From positions 49,457 to 113,456 of the forward strand of contig CALBIL010000059.1 in assembly GCA_937892945.1 (NCBI GenBank): a stretch of 64,000 nucleotides of DNA, written 5' to 3'. A program made the position numbers and the translations under genes. Origin of the DNA: an uncultured euryarchaeote (GTDB lineage: Archaea; Thermoplasmatota; Poseidoniia; Poseidoniales; Poseidoniaceae). Below are positions 48,097-57,601 of the stretch, piece after piece; position 1 is the stretch's first letter, and each line of letters starts with the position of its first letter. The notes under the pieces are model-generated. The model was not told where the DNA came from. It made no database searches and saw only the letters and a list, made by a program, of their open reading frames with translations.

Positions 48097-49823
48097 ATCT
48101 TGCTAAGAATTTAGGTTATGACTTCGATTCTTGGATTCAATCAGCGACGACCTCTCTTCCAGAAACGCTCCGTGTCACTCGCTCTCGCCATGATAAAGAT
48201 TGGACTGAAGCACAACTCCGTGAACTTGGAGGTCAACCTCTTCCTTGGGCTGAAGACGGCTTTGCTTGGCAAATGCCCTTTGCACGTGGCCAAGCACCCG
48301 ATGAACGGAGTAAGTATATTCTAAGTTTACTCCATGATTCAGGCCGAATTACACGCCAAGAAGCTGCGAGTATGCTCCCAGTAGTTGTCCTCGCCCCTCA
48401 ACCGGGCGAATTAATATTGGATTTATGTGCAGCTCCCGGCTCCAAAGCAACTCAAGTCGCTGAAGCAATCGCACCAAGTGGTGTTGTTGTTGCAAACGAG
48501 CCAATATCGGGCCGAGTCAACATGCTGGTCTCGAACAGAGGGCGCCTCTCGACGACAAACATGCTCATCAATCAACAAGACGGCCGACATATTGGCCGTA
48601 TCCCTCCGCCTGGCTACGATGGAATTGTTGCCGATGTTCCTTGTACCGGTTCTGCAACAACCCGAAAAAACAGAAATGTGTGGTGGAAGTGGTCGCCAAA
48701 AGAAAGTCGTACTTTATTCCGTTTACAGGTTGAAATCACCGTTAGAGGAGCCAGTCTTTTACGACCCGGTGGCAAATTAGTCTATTCGACTTGCAGCATC
48801 GACCCGTGCGAAAACGAGGCAGTCGTTGCTCAGTTGTTGCGTAAATTACCGTATCTGGAACTCGTTGAAATTGATGAATCAAAACTAGAAGGATTGAAAC
48901 TCCGTCCGGGACTTACCGATTGGGATGCGCTCGATGAACAGGGTGAACCACTCCCAAGAGGCGACGAAGTTGCTGAAACAACATTTCTCCAACCTGCTCA
49001 CATGAGTCCAGCAGCTCGTCTTCATTGGAATGACTTACTGGATGAAGAAATCGATGAAGATACTGAAGTTCGCATTCAATCAGAACTCGCCAAATGCCGC
49101 CGTCTTGTCCACCATGATAACGACACAGGTGGCTTTTTTGTTGCCTTGTTCCGCCATCGCCCAGACGCAACTCCGGAAGGAATTGCGAGATCATTCATCC
49201 GAACTCGAAAATCCTCCCTCCATTCTGAGTGGGTGCCTTTGGTTCTTGACCAGCCCCAAACAACCCGTCACACGATCTATGCAGCGAAAACCGAAACCAT
49301 TGATGAAGCAAAAACAAGATACGGTTTGGACGGAGAAGGTTTGTCTTGGTGGACTCGAGGTAAGCGTTTGAACATCGCTCCAAAAATGGTCGAAGAACGT
49401 ATTTTTAATCAAAAATGCCCAAATAAACGCGGCAATTTATGGCCTGAAGGAACCTTCCACCCACTCAAATTAATCCATGTCGGTTTACCCGCTTTCACCA
49501 AGAAGCGAGATGCTTGGCGTTCTCGTCAAGAAGCAGTTCCGGCCCTTCAATCACTTATTACTGAGTCGAAGCACAGTATTTCGAATGAAACATTAACTCG
49601 ATTACTGAAGGGTTGGGCTCCAATGATTGAGGACTATAACAGTGAATTTGAACCCATTGAAGTCGATGGCCCACTCCTGCTTTCCAGCCAGTTGCCAAGC
49701 GGCGAGGCTCTTGTTTCAGCATGGGCTGGAGCGCGTTTGACTTTGATGCTGGATGAAAAAGGCAGAGATATTCTACGCCTCAAACTTGGTATGCCTTTCC
49801 AAGTTGATGACGAGGAAGAGTGA
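48033..49823 (+). CDS. NOL1/NOP2/Sun (NSUN) family RNA m5C methyltransferase
   Basis: LDLCAAPGSKATQVAEAI; VADVPCTGSATTRKN; LVYSTCSIDPCENEAVV. Confidence 0.9.
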   Translation: MGRDQWQEQDLLVVARDTPLANLAKNLGYDFDSWIQSATTSLPETLRVTRSRHDKDWTEAQLRELGGQPLPWAEDGFAWQMPFARGQAPDERSKYILSLLHDSGRITRQEAASMLPVVVLAPQPGELILDLCAAPGSKATQVAEAIAPSGVVVANEPISGRVNMLVSNRGRLSTTNMLINQQDGRHIGRIPPPGYDGIVADVPCTGSATTRKNRNVWWKWSPKESRTLFRLQVEITVRGASLLRPGGKLVYSTCSIDPCENEAVVAQLLRKLPYLELVEIDESKLEGLKLRPGLTDWDALDEQGEPLPRGDEVAETTFLQPAHMSPAARLHWNDLLDEEIDEDTEVRIQSELAKCRRLVHHDNDTGGFFVALFRHRPDATPEGIARSFIRTRKSSLHSEWVPLVLDQPQTTRHTIYAAKTETIDEAKTRYGLDGEGLSWWTRGKRLNIAPKMVEERIFNQKCPNKRGNLWPEGTFHPLKLIHVGLPAFTKKRDAWRSRQEAVPALQSLITESKHSISNETLTRLLKGWAPMIEDYNSEFEPIEVDGPLLLSSQLPSGEALVSAWAGARLTLMLDEKGRDILRLKLGMPFQVDDEEE

Positions 49824-51067
49824 ACATTATGCGAACTCAAGTGTTCCTCATTTTGATGTTCTTGAGTATCCTTGCAGTCCCCTTCGCTTCTCCCGAAGAG
49901 AGTGGAGAATTGAACCTCGTCGCTTCCAAACCTCTCCCCGAGCAAAGCAGTTCCGAAACAGTCATTCATGAGAACTTCCTTTCCCAAGACGGGCCTTATG
50001 AGGTCAAGAATACACCCGGTATAGTACACCTTTCTTGGTGGAAATGGAGTGAAGAAACCAATTCTGATTGGCCGGATGATGATGCACAGTCTCGTCTTGG
50101 TGAATTAGGCCTTGAAGATGGAACAGTATCTCTGTTTAACGAGGCTCAAGGGGACAATCTAACGCTTGATGAGGGGCTTCTTTTGGGCCGTCAACATTCG
50201 CGTGAACAGCAAATACTGGCCTTGGACGGGTCAATCGAAGTTGTGAGCAATGAATACAATGAATGGTTTTTACGTTTCCCAGTTGAAATGACTCCATTGA
50301 TGAATTTGAGTGAAAACACCGTGCTCTATTTCTTTATCACCGAAGATGATGCTACAGACAATCATGGACGTGAAGCGACTCATTTAGTTCGCGACATGAA
50401 GCCCGAAATTGGATTTTCAAACATGCAAGGAAACACGACTGAAACAGTGTGGGAAATTCCACCTGAGCATCTGCTTGCTGCAGGTATTGATTTGGAATCC
50501 AATCCATACGGCTGGCATATTACCTTGGCTTTTTTTGGTGAAGCTGAAGGTGACGACACCAATCGATTACTTGCTTTGTACCACACATCTCTTCCAACTC
50601 GGTGGGAAAACAGCACTGCTGGACATTTAGCCCTTCCAGTGTTTTTACTCATTTTCGCCAGTGTTCTTGCATCTGGGGCAGTTGGTAGTGCGATGAAAAG
50701 GGAAAAAGGCATGCCTAAATTGAATGCAGAATGGGCTGCTGGGAGCCACCTTGCTGCCCATTTCACGTTCCGGGCAGGCAATCAAAAGGTTACGCTTAAA
50801 TCCTGTGAATCTGAACCTCCTTGGCAAATCAAAGGCGGATTTAAAAACAAACGAATCGCTCCACATTCAGAACTCGAATTCACCCTTCGATTCAAAGAAC
50901 GGTTTGATACTGACTGCCAAATTTCTTTGGCTCTTGAAGTCGAAGAACTTGGAACTTGGACTCAATACCTCCGCCTCTCAACTCCACCTCATCTTTCAAC
51001 AAAGAATGGGCAAAGTGTTGAAACCAATGAACTCGAAGCATCGAATGGTGAACCCAATGAATCTTGA
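49820..51067 (+). CDS. secreted/membrane-anchored hypothetical protein
   Basis: N-terminal signal TQVFLILMFLSILAVPFASP; TM LALPVFLLIFASVLASGAVGSAM. Confidence 0.65.
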   Translation: MNIMRTQVFLILMFLSILAVPFASPEESGELNLVASKPLPEQSSSETVIHENFLSQDGPYEVKNTPGIVHLSWWKWSEETNSDWPDDDAQSRLGELGLEDGTVSLFNEAQGDNLTLDEGLLLGRQHSREQQILALDGSIEVVSNEYNEWFLRFPVEMTPLMNLSENTVLYFFITEDDATDNHGREATHLVRDMKPEIGFSNMQGNTTETVWEIPPEHLLAAGIDLESNPYGWHITLAFFGEAEGDDTNRLLALYHTSLPTRWENSTAGHLALPVFLLIFASVLASGAVGSAMKREKGMPKLNAEWAAGSHLAAHFTFRAGNQKVTLKSCESEPPWQIKGGFKNKRIAPHSELEFTLRFKERFDTDCQISLALEVEELGTWTQYLRLSTPPHLSTKNGQSVETNELEASNGEPNES

Positions 51068-51515
51068 TGAAACCGACCGTGCGCTCTTGGCTGCTATGCT
51101 TGAAGATGCTCGAACTAGTCAACGAGCGCTAGCACGCAAGGTTGGAATAGCCCAAGGAACAGTTCTCAATCGTATTCGGCGAATGGAAGAGGCGGGCATC
51201 ATCAAAGGCTACAGCGTAATCCTCGATCCAGCTTCAATGGGCTGGACGATGACCATCATGGCGGGACTCCGTATCCTCAAAGGAAGGATGATCGATGTTC
51301 AGACTAAAATCGCCGCAGATCCTCGAGTTTTTGCCGTGTACGATGTAACAGGTGAATGGGATTCGATGGTTCTGGCACGCGTCAAGGACCGAGAAGATCT
51401 TGATAACCTCACAAAGACAGTCTTTACGCTTGAAGGCGTTTCACGCTCGTTTACCCATGTCGTGCTCAATACAGTCAAGGAAGACGGCATGCCTAAACCG
51501 CCTTCAAAGTTGTAA
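51057..51515 (+). CDS. Lrp/AsnC family transcriptional regulator
   Basis: LDETDRALLAAMLEDARTSQRALARKVGIAQGTVLNRIRRMEEAGIIKGYSVILDP; VYDVTGEWDSMV. Confidence 0.9.
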   Translation: MNLDETDRALLAAMLEDARTSQRALARKVGIAQGTVLNRIRRMEEAGIIKGYSVILDPASMGWTMTIMAGLRILKGRMIDVQTKIAADPRVFAVYDVTGEWDSMVLARVKDREDLDNLTKTVFTLEGVSRSFTHVVLNTVKEDGMPKPPSKL

Positions 51516-51516
51516 T

Positions 51517-52005
51517 TTACGAGTTGAATTCGCCAGGGTCTTCTTGCTCGATAAAAGGTGACAGTTCGACATCATAACTCTTCAACGATTCGACGACACG
51601 CGTTTCTGGTTTCAGCGCTTTCAACAATTGATTGCGTAAGATATGGCACACCTTCACATCGAGACTTTCAAGGCGCTGAGTAAGCGTTTTTTGTAACCGA
51701 GTACCAGTACGATCCCAATCCATGAGGAGGCAAATACTTGGTCCACCATCCGGGTTGCGCGTGCCGTAATTCTCGTACAAGTATGTGATAAAACGGTCTA
51801 AGTCCCAGCCCCTATTGAGAACTTCAAGCGGCCCAACAAATCCGAGAACTTCCAGAGCAGCACGGTCGCGTTTCCCCTCGAGAACGACCGGCCAATTGTG
51901 TTCACGGTTTTTTTTACGCGCCTCACCTAATGCCGAACCTGCAAGAGCAAACCGTTCTGCGGCATTACCACTGCCGAGTGGTGAGCGATGTTTTTGGTCA
52001 CGCAT
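51517..52005 (-). CDS. toprim domain protein
   Basis: PVVLEGKRDRAALEVLG; ICLLMDWDRTGTRL (DxD). Confidence 0.75.
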   Translation of the reverse strand: MRDQKHRSPLGSGNAAERFALAGSALGEARKKNREHNWPVVLEGKRDRAALEVLGFVGPLEVLNRGWDLDRFITYLYENYGTRNPDGGPSICLLMDWDRTGTRLQKTLTQRLESLDVKVCHILRNQLLKALKPETRVVESLKSYDVELSPFIEQEDPGEFNS

Positions 52006-52326
52006 TCATTCTTCCTCCAAGTATGTCCCAAGCAATTGAATTAATGCGTCCGAGGATATGCTTTCAATTCGTATTTTCTTACTTCTTGACGCTGCCCCAC
52101 TTACGATCTGCAATTGGCTTTTGGGGATTTCAAGTGAGGTGGAAAGGACATGTAAGGCTGCGGTATTGGCTTTTCCTTTTTCCGCTTCAGCACGAACAGC
52201 AACCGTCAATCGCCCCCGCCATTCATTGAAGCCAACAATGCCCTGTCTTTTCGCTCCAGGCTGAACTTCGACATCGAGTATTACCGCTCCGTCCAATGTG
52301 GATTGAACGCCCGTGGAAATCGCCAT
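52006..52326 (-). CDS. DUF167 (YggU) family protein
   Basis: AILDVEVQPGAKRQGIVG...RLTVAVRAEAEKGKANTAALHVLS; directly follows the next stop/start in minus orientation. Confidence 0.85.
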   Translation of the reverse strand: MAISTGVQSTLDGAVILDVEVQPGAKRQGIVGFNEWRGRLTVAVRAEAEKGKANTAALHVLSTSLEIPKSQLQIVSGAASRSKKIRIESISSDALIQLLGTYLEEE

Positions 52327-52545
52327 CGAATCAATCAATGAATGCCCGTTTATCAACCTGCCATCTGACTGCGATATCTCGTATTTCGGGCAGATGTGCC
52401 AATTTGAACGCCTTAGGCATTTTTTTAATGCTTGAAAACCATCCCGTAAAGACATGAAAGTTGAACGACAAATATGTCGCGCAGCACCTTGTATTCCACA
52501 AGGGTTTAAGTTCGGTACCATCGGCCCTAATATTGAGGATAATCT

Positions 52546-53529
52546 ATGCCTGCTGAAGACACTGTTTTCAATGTCGTGTATGACAAATATATGTTTTGGA
52601 GTATCCTCGTGGGTGTCTTCACCTTTGGATGGATGTTTATCGCTATGCTGCGCTACCGCGACGGTGTAGAGCCTGTTGAGAATTTAGAAAAGTACCACAT
52701 CGAAGTTGGTTCTTTTCCCGTTGATAGCCACAACACAAAACTGGAAGTCGCCTTCTATTTACTGCCAACGATTCTTGTTGTTTGGCTCACAATGATTGCT
52801 TTGGCCTCAAACTATTCCGCATGGACCATTCCAAGCGATGAAGATACCTTCAATGTCGATGTTATCGGCAAGCAATGGTTCTGGGAATTCCACTATCAAG
52901 AAGAACTTACGTGGGAAGATGACCCAAGCATCACGTACGTCAATGTTGATTGGTCTGCAACTGATCTTACAGTCGATACTCGTGGTTCCGAGGCTACGAA
53001 TGTAACCGTCGAAATAGACGGCGTAAAATTCGATTATGCCGTAGATTTAGTTGCGGAAATGGCTTCGATTTCAGATTTCTATCTGGATGTTAATCTTCAC
53101 AGCGTCGTTACTGTCTATGACGCCAATGACGTTTTACTTCACACCTGGGAACACCTTCCTGTCGGCACTATTCTTTCAACTGCTGGCGGTGAAAATTTGA
53201 TCATCCCTTGCGATGAGAGTTCTACTTTGGACCTCTATTCCCGCCCACACGACGACTCTAATCCAGCCTATGTCGGCGTTCAACACGCATTCTGGTTGCC
53301 AGAATGGGGCGTTAAGGAAGATTTAGTCCCTGGACTTGAGGCGGGTACAGTTATGACGTTCATGCCGGATGATGCGGGTACTTTCCCGATCCGCTGTGCA
53401 GAATACTGTGGCCTTTACCACTCGAAGATGGTTGGATTCATCGACATCGTCGCTCGTGATGGTGCATCATGTGCAGCCGACACGGGAATTAAGAAAATGG
53501 ATACCGGCGGCGATGGAGGCGGGTACTGA
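52546..53529 (+). CDS. coxB: cytochrome c oxidase subunit II
   Basis: GKQWFWEFHY; GVQHAFWLPEWGVKEDLVPG; CuA motif CAEYCGLYHSKM. Confidence 0.93.
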   Translation: MPAEDTVFNVVYDKYMFWSILVGVFTFGWMFIAMLRYRDGVEPVENLEKYHIEVGSFPVDSHNTKLEVAFYLLPTILVVWLTMIALASNYSAWTIPSDEDTFNVDVIGKQWFWEFHYQEELTWEDDPSITYVNVDWSATDLTVDTRGSEATNVTVEIDGVKFDYAVDLVAEMASISDFYLDVNLHSVVTVYDANDVLLHTWEHLPVGTILSTAGGENLIIPCDESSTLDLYSRPHDDSNPAYVGVQHAFWLPEWGVKEDLVPGLEAGTVMTFMPDDAGTFPIRCAEYCGLYHSKMVGFIDIVARDGASCAADTGIKKMDTGGDGGGY

Positions 53530-55868
53530 TGTACAAGCGACTCACACTTCTTGCTCTCGTGCTGGTCATGCTTGTAGCAGCTCCACAATTCGAGGCTATG
53601 CCTACTGGGATCGGTAGTGCGGCAGACGGCGGATGCAGCTGTCACGCAGGTGCTTCACCTGACACGAACGTCATCGTAACCGGATTGCCGGGCTCTTTCA
53701 ATGCAAGTGAAACCTATGCCTTCACAGTAACCGTTCAAAACGAGGTGATGGAACTCTACAACGATGGCGTCATCGAAGAAGATGGCACTGGATGGAATGG
53801 CCGTGCAGGTGGATTTAGAATCCTTACCACTGGCGGCATGGTTTCGACCGTCAATGAATCACTCAGCCACGAGATGGACGGCGGACTCACGCATACAACA
53901 GAAGGAAATACCGTTCGTACTTGGGATTTCGAATGGGTCGCTCCTGCTGATGACTCCAAAGTTGTCGATTTCACCATTTACGGTAACGCCGTCAACGGAG
54001 GGGCCGGTGCTGGTGGCGATTATTGGAATCAAGCGGACCTTTCTATTCCTGGATTGAATGCTGACGATACCGGACCAAGTGCTCGTACTTTGGTTGTGCT
54101 TCTTACTGCTATTGGTCTTTCACTCGGTATGGTTTTGCTTGGTGTCCTGTGGGTCTTCTACACTCGCTCTCCTCAAACATTCACCATTGCAAAGTTCTGG
54201 TCGTATCTCAAGCCTTGGTTGACGACCACAGACCACAAAGAAGTCGGAATTCTTTACTTCTTGTTTGGATTTACATTCTTCCTTGTTGGTGGAGTGTTGG
54301 CACTTCTGTTCCGTATTCAACTTGCTTTACCCGAGAACACATTCTTGACCGAGACCGAATACAACTCTTTCTTCACTCTTCACGGAACGACCATGATTTT
54401 CTTGGCTGCTATGCCAATGATTGCTGGTTTCATGAACTATGTTTTACCGCTTCAAATTGGTGCAAAGGACCTTGCTTTCCCTCGAATTAACGCCATGGGT
54501 CTTTGGCTCTTGGTGTTCTCAAGTCCCTTGATTTACACTGGAATTTGGTCTGGTGAAGGAGCCGATATCACATGGGTCATGTACCCTCCATATTCTTCTT
54601 TGACAGAAGGTAGCCTTGGCGCAGAAATGGCCCAATACGGCTCGAACCCCGGGACAACCGCTTTCCTCTCTGGAATGCTGATGCTCGGAGCTTCTTCGAC
54701 GCTTGGTGGTGTCAACTTCATCACCACGGTATTCACCATGCGCGCCCCCGGCGTTGGATGGATGAAGATGCCACTGTTCTCATGGTCAGTCTTCGTCAGT
54801 GTGTTCATGCTCTACATGTCTTTGCCTGCATTCATTATCGGTGTGGCGTTCCTGTTATTCGACCATACCATCGGAACGGTGTTCTTCACCTCTGGAGGAG
54901 ACAGTTTACTGTTCCAACATCTGTTCTGGTTCTTCGGACACCCTGAAGTCTACGTGGTGATTGTACCGGCCTTTGGTATTGTCTCTGAAGTGTTAGCAAC
55001 CAGTGCTCGTCGTTCGATCTTCGGTTACAAATCAATGGTCTTTGCAATGGCGGGTATCGGAATTGTTGGTTTCATTGTCTGGGGCCACCACATGCTCACT
55101 TCGGGAATGGACCCCTTCTGGCGTGCCGCATTCATGATTACGACCATGGCTGTTGCGATTCCGACGGGCGCGAAAATCTTCAACTGGTTGATGACGATTT
55201 GGGGCGGTAGCCTTGTCATGCGCACCCACACTCTGTGGTCGCTTGGATTCCTCATCACCTTCACCCTTGGTGGAATCTCTGGAATGTTCTTCCCTGTTGC
55301 CGGCATGGACATGCACTTCCACGATTCTTACTTCGTTGTTGCTCACTTCCACTATGTCTTCATCGGCGGTACTGTCTTCGCTCTTTTCTCTGGTGTGTAC
55401 TACTGGTACCCAAAGGCTACTGGCAAGAAACTCGATGAGACGCTTGGTCTGTGGCATTTCTTGATTGGGTTCTCAGCATACAACGCTACGTTCTGGCCAA
55501 TGCACGCCCTCGGTATTATGGGCATGCCTCGCCGAACACACAGTTATACTGTGGAAAGTGGCTTTGCAGAATACAACATGGCCATCAGTATCTTTTCTTT
55601 CATCTTCGGATTAAGTCAACTGCTCCTCGTGTGGAACATCATCAAGTCAAATAGACACGGTGAGCCTGCTGGTAAAGATCCATGGGGCGGATGGTCACTC
55701 GAATGGGCAACAACCTCTCCGCCACCGACTCCATCCTTTGATATCATTCCAACTCAGGGCGATATGAACATCAAGTATGGTCACCACGATTCTTCAAAGG
55801 TAGCCATTGGCGATACATTATGGAAAGCGAAACCCAAGGCCATTGTGATCAAGGAGGCGGAAGAATGA
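53529..55868 (+). CDS. coxA: cytochrome c oxidase subunit I with N-terminal signal peptide and choice-of-anchor-V/Reeler-like domain
   Basis: HLFWFFGHPEVYVVIVPAFG, WGHHMLTSGMDPF, HDSYFVVAHFHYVF; N-terminal GGCSCHAG...VTGLPGSFNASETYAFTVTV...GGFRILTTGG. Confidence 0.94.
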   Translation: MYKRLTLLALVLVMLVAAPQFEAMPTGIGSAADGGCSCHAGASPDTNVIVTGLPGSFNASETYAFTVTVQNEVMELYNDGVIEEDGTGWNGRAGGFRILTTGGMVSTVNESLSHEMDGGLTHTTEGNTVRTWDFEWVAPADDSKVVDFTIYGNAVNGGAGAGGDYWNQADLSIPGLNADDTGPSARTLVVLLTAIGLSLGMVLLGVLWVFYTRSPQTFTIAKFWSYLKPWLTTTDHKEVGILYFLFGFTFFLVGGVLALLFRIQLALPENTFLTETEYNSFFTLHGTTMIFLAAMPMIAGFMNYVLPLQIGAKDLAFPRINAMGLWLLVFSSPLIYTGIWSGEGADITWVMYPPYSSLTEGSLGAEMAQYGSNPGTTAFLSGMLMLGASSTLGGVNFITTVFTMRAPGVGWMKMPLFSWSVFVSVFMLYMSLPAFIIGVAFLLFDHTIGTVFFTSGGDSLLFQHLFWFFGHPEVYVVIVPAFGIVSEVLATSARRSIFGYKSMVFAMAGIGIVGFIVWGHHMLTSGMDPFWRAAFMITTMAVAIPTGAKIFNWLMTIWGGSLVMRTHTLWSLGFLITFTLGGISGMFFPVAGMDMHFHDSYFVVAHFHYVFIGGTVFALFSGVYYWYPKATGKKLDETLGLWHFLIGFSAYNATFWPMHALGIMGMPRRTHSYTVESGFAEYNMAISIFSFIFGLSQLLLVWNIIKSNRHGEPAGKDPWGGWSLEWATTSPPPTPSFDIIPTQGDMNIKYGHHDSSKVAIGDTLWKAKPKAIVIKEAEE

Positions 55869-57175
55869 GCGGACACGGAGCGCACGTTGAGAACGGAATT
55901 TGGATGCGCGCAGTCATGATGGGAGGAATTCTCCTTACGATCGGTGTTCTGTTGTTTGCAACGCTTGGCGTTGCCATGGCCGATGTGAAGCACGATACTT
56001 GGGCAGAGTTGGAAGATGATTATCATCATGAAGAAACCGTACTCGCAGCACAAGACAATATATCTGCACACGATGCTAAAGAACTTGAACATCTTCACCA
56101 CGAGGTCGAACAAGCTCATCTCTCGTACTTGTCGTATCGAGTCTCTGGAATCACCATTCTCTTGATGTCTATTGCATATGCTTCCTTCATCGGTGTTGGT
56201 GGTTTCCTTAACGCAAGTAAATCAAACGCTGATGACGACCATGGCGACGACCATGGCGATGAGTATGGTGGCGACCACCACGGTTCTGCTTCACCAATCA
56301 TCTTTGCTTTCGGTATCATGCTCTTTTTGGCAGGATTCCCAGACTTCGTCATCGCTTGTAAGGCGTTGTTGAATGCCAGCGTCACTGCGGACCTCGGTAT
56401 GCTGACTTTGAGTTTAGTTGGCTTGTTGACCATTGTTATCGCCGTTTCGAACTGGTGGTTCGAAGATTTACCTTTCACGGGTGCTGGTGAACAAATTGCA
56501 ACATCATATCCCTTTGAAGGCGAACATATCCGTAAGGCTGGATTATGGGTCTTCATTATGTCTGAGATTATGGTTTTCGCAACCTTCTTTTCTTCCTACC
56601 TCCGTATGCGGACTGAATGGTGTACTGATTGGGCAATCCGTGATGGCGTTGAAGCCTGTAAGGATGTCCCAGAAGGAACGGTTGTAACCGCATCGGATTT
56701 ATTGCGATATGATTTTGCAACTTTACTTCCAGGTGCAATCAATACCTTTGCTCTGATCATTTCATCCTATACGATTGTCTTGGCATTGAAGACTGCACGT
56801 AACACGAAATGGGAAGCACCTACCGGCTTCATGGGCAAACTCATGCCAACCCGAAAGGCAGCAATCCGCAACTATCTGATTGCAACTCTCATGCTTGGTT
56901 CGTTGTTTATCGTTCTCAAACTTGTTGAATGGAGCCATTTGGTTGCAGAGGGCTTCGACATCGGAACCGTTCAAGGTTCCATCTTCTACATCGCTACGGG
57001 AGCACACGGGCTGCACGTCTTCATTGGCTTGCTGGTTATGTTGTATCTCGTCTTCAAGGCTGACACGGTAGGCTTTGATGAAGACAATGCACAGGGGATT
57101 GAATACTTCGGTCTCTACTGGCACTTTGTCGACTTGGCTTGGGTAGTTATCTTCCCGGCATTCTATCTGTACTGA
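55865..57175 (+). CDS. coxC: cytochrome c oxidase subunit III
   Basis: IRKAGLWVFIMSEIMVFATFFSSYL; IATGAHGLHVFIGL; YWHFVDLAWVVIFPAFYL. Confidence 0.92.
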   Translation: MSGHGAHVENGIWMRAVMMGGILLTIGVLLFATLGVAMADVKHDTWAELEDDYHHEETVLAAQDNISAHDAKELEHLHHEVEQAHLSYLSYRVSGITILLMSIAYASFIGVGGFLNASKSNADDDHGDDHGDEYGGDHHGSASPIIFAFGIMLFLAGFPDFVIACKALLNASVTADLGMLTLSLVGLLTIVIAVSNWWFEDLPFTGAGEQIATSYPFEGEHIRKAGLWVFIMSEIMVFATFFSSYLRMRTEWCTDWAIRDGVEACKDVPEGTVVTASDLLRYDFATLLPGAINTFALIISSYTIVLALKTARNTKWEAPTGFMGKLMPTRKAAIRNYLIATLMLGSLFIVLKLVEWSHLVAEGFDIGTVQGSIFYIATGAHGLHVFIGLLVMLYLVFKADTVGFDEDNAQGIEYFGLYWHFVDLAWVVIFPAFYLY

Positions 57176-57184
57176 GGTGATTAA

Positions 57185-57547
57185 ATGGGCGAACACGTTG
57201 AATTTATGGGCAAAGACATCTACTTCTGGAACTTTCTGGTGTTGATGTTTTTCACTCTTTTCGAAGTCGGTGCAGTCTTCTACGATACTGTCCCTGGAAC
57301 TGATATAGCGATTACGAAAATGACGGTCTGGATCATTTTGATTGTCGTTGGTATCGTCAAAGGATTCGGAATCGCAGCTTTCTTCATGCATTTGAAAGAC
57401 GACCCTCGCATCTACACCCGAACCGCACTGTTCCCAGTGCTCTTCGTTATTCTGATGCTCTGGGGTATTGGATTGTCAAACCCTGCTGGTGTCACTGATC
57501 TTCCAAGTTGGTGTACACCGAACTGGGACTATGCAGAGACGCGGTAA
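57185..57547 (+). CDS. cytochrome c oxidase subunit IV (prokaryotic type)
   Basis: Three TM segments; IVKGFGIAAFFMHLKDDPR; position after coxC. Confidence 0.8.
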   Translation: MGEHVEFMGKDIYFWNFLVLMFFTLFEVGAVFYDTVPGTDIAITKMTVWIILIVVGIVKGFGIAAFFMHLKDDPRIYTRTALFPVLFVILMLWGIGLSNPAGVTDLPSWCTPNWDYAETR

Positions 57548-57601
57548 GCCAATTGCATAGCCGGCAAAGGTTTGATAGACTCCACCTCTCGGATATTTAC
57601 T

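Noticed and set aside
53620-53650. Possible c-type heme site in the CoxA N-terminal extension
   Set aside because: The motif is Cys-Ser-Cys-His (CxCH), not canonical CxxCH; kept only as a choice-of-anchor-V-like motif.
56762-57391. 209-aa minus-strand ORF
   Set aside because: Antisense to coxC/coxD coding sequence, no domain signal.
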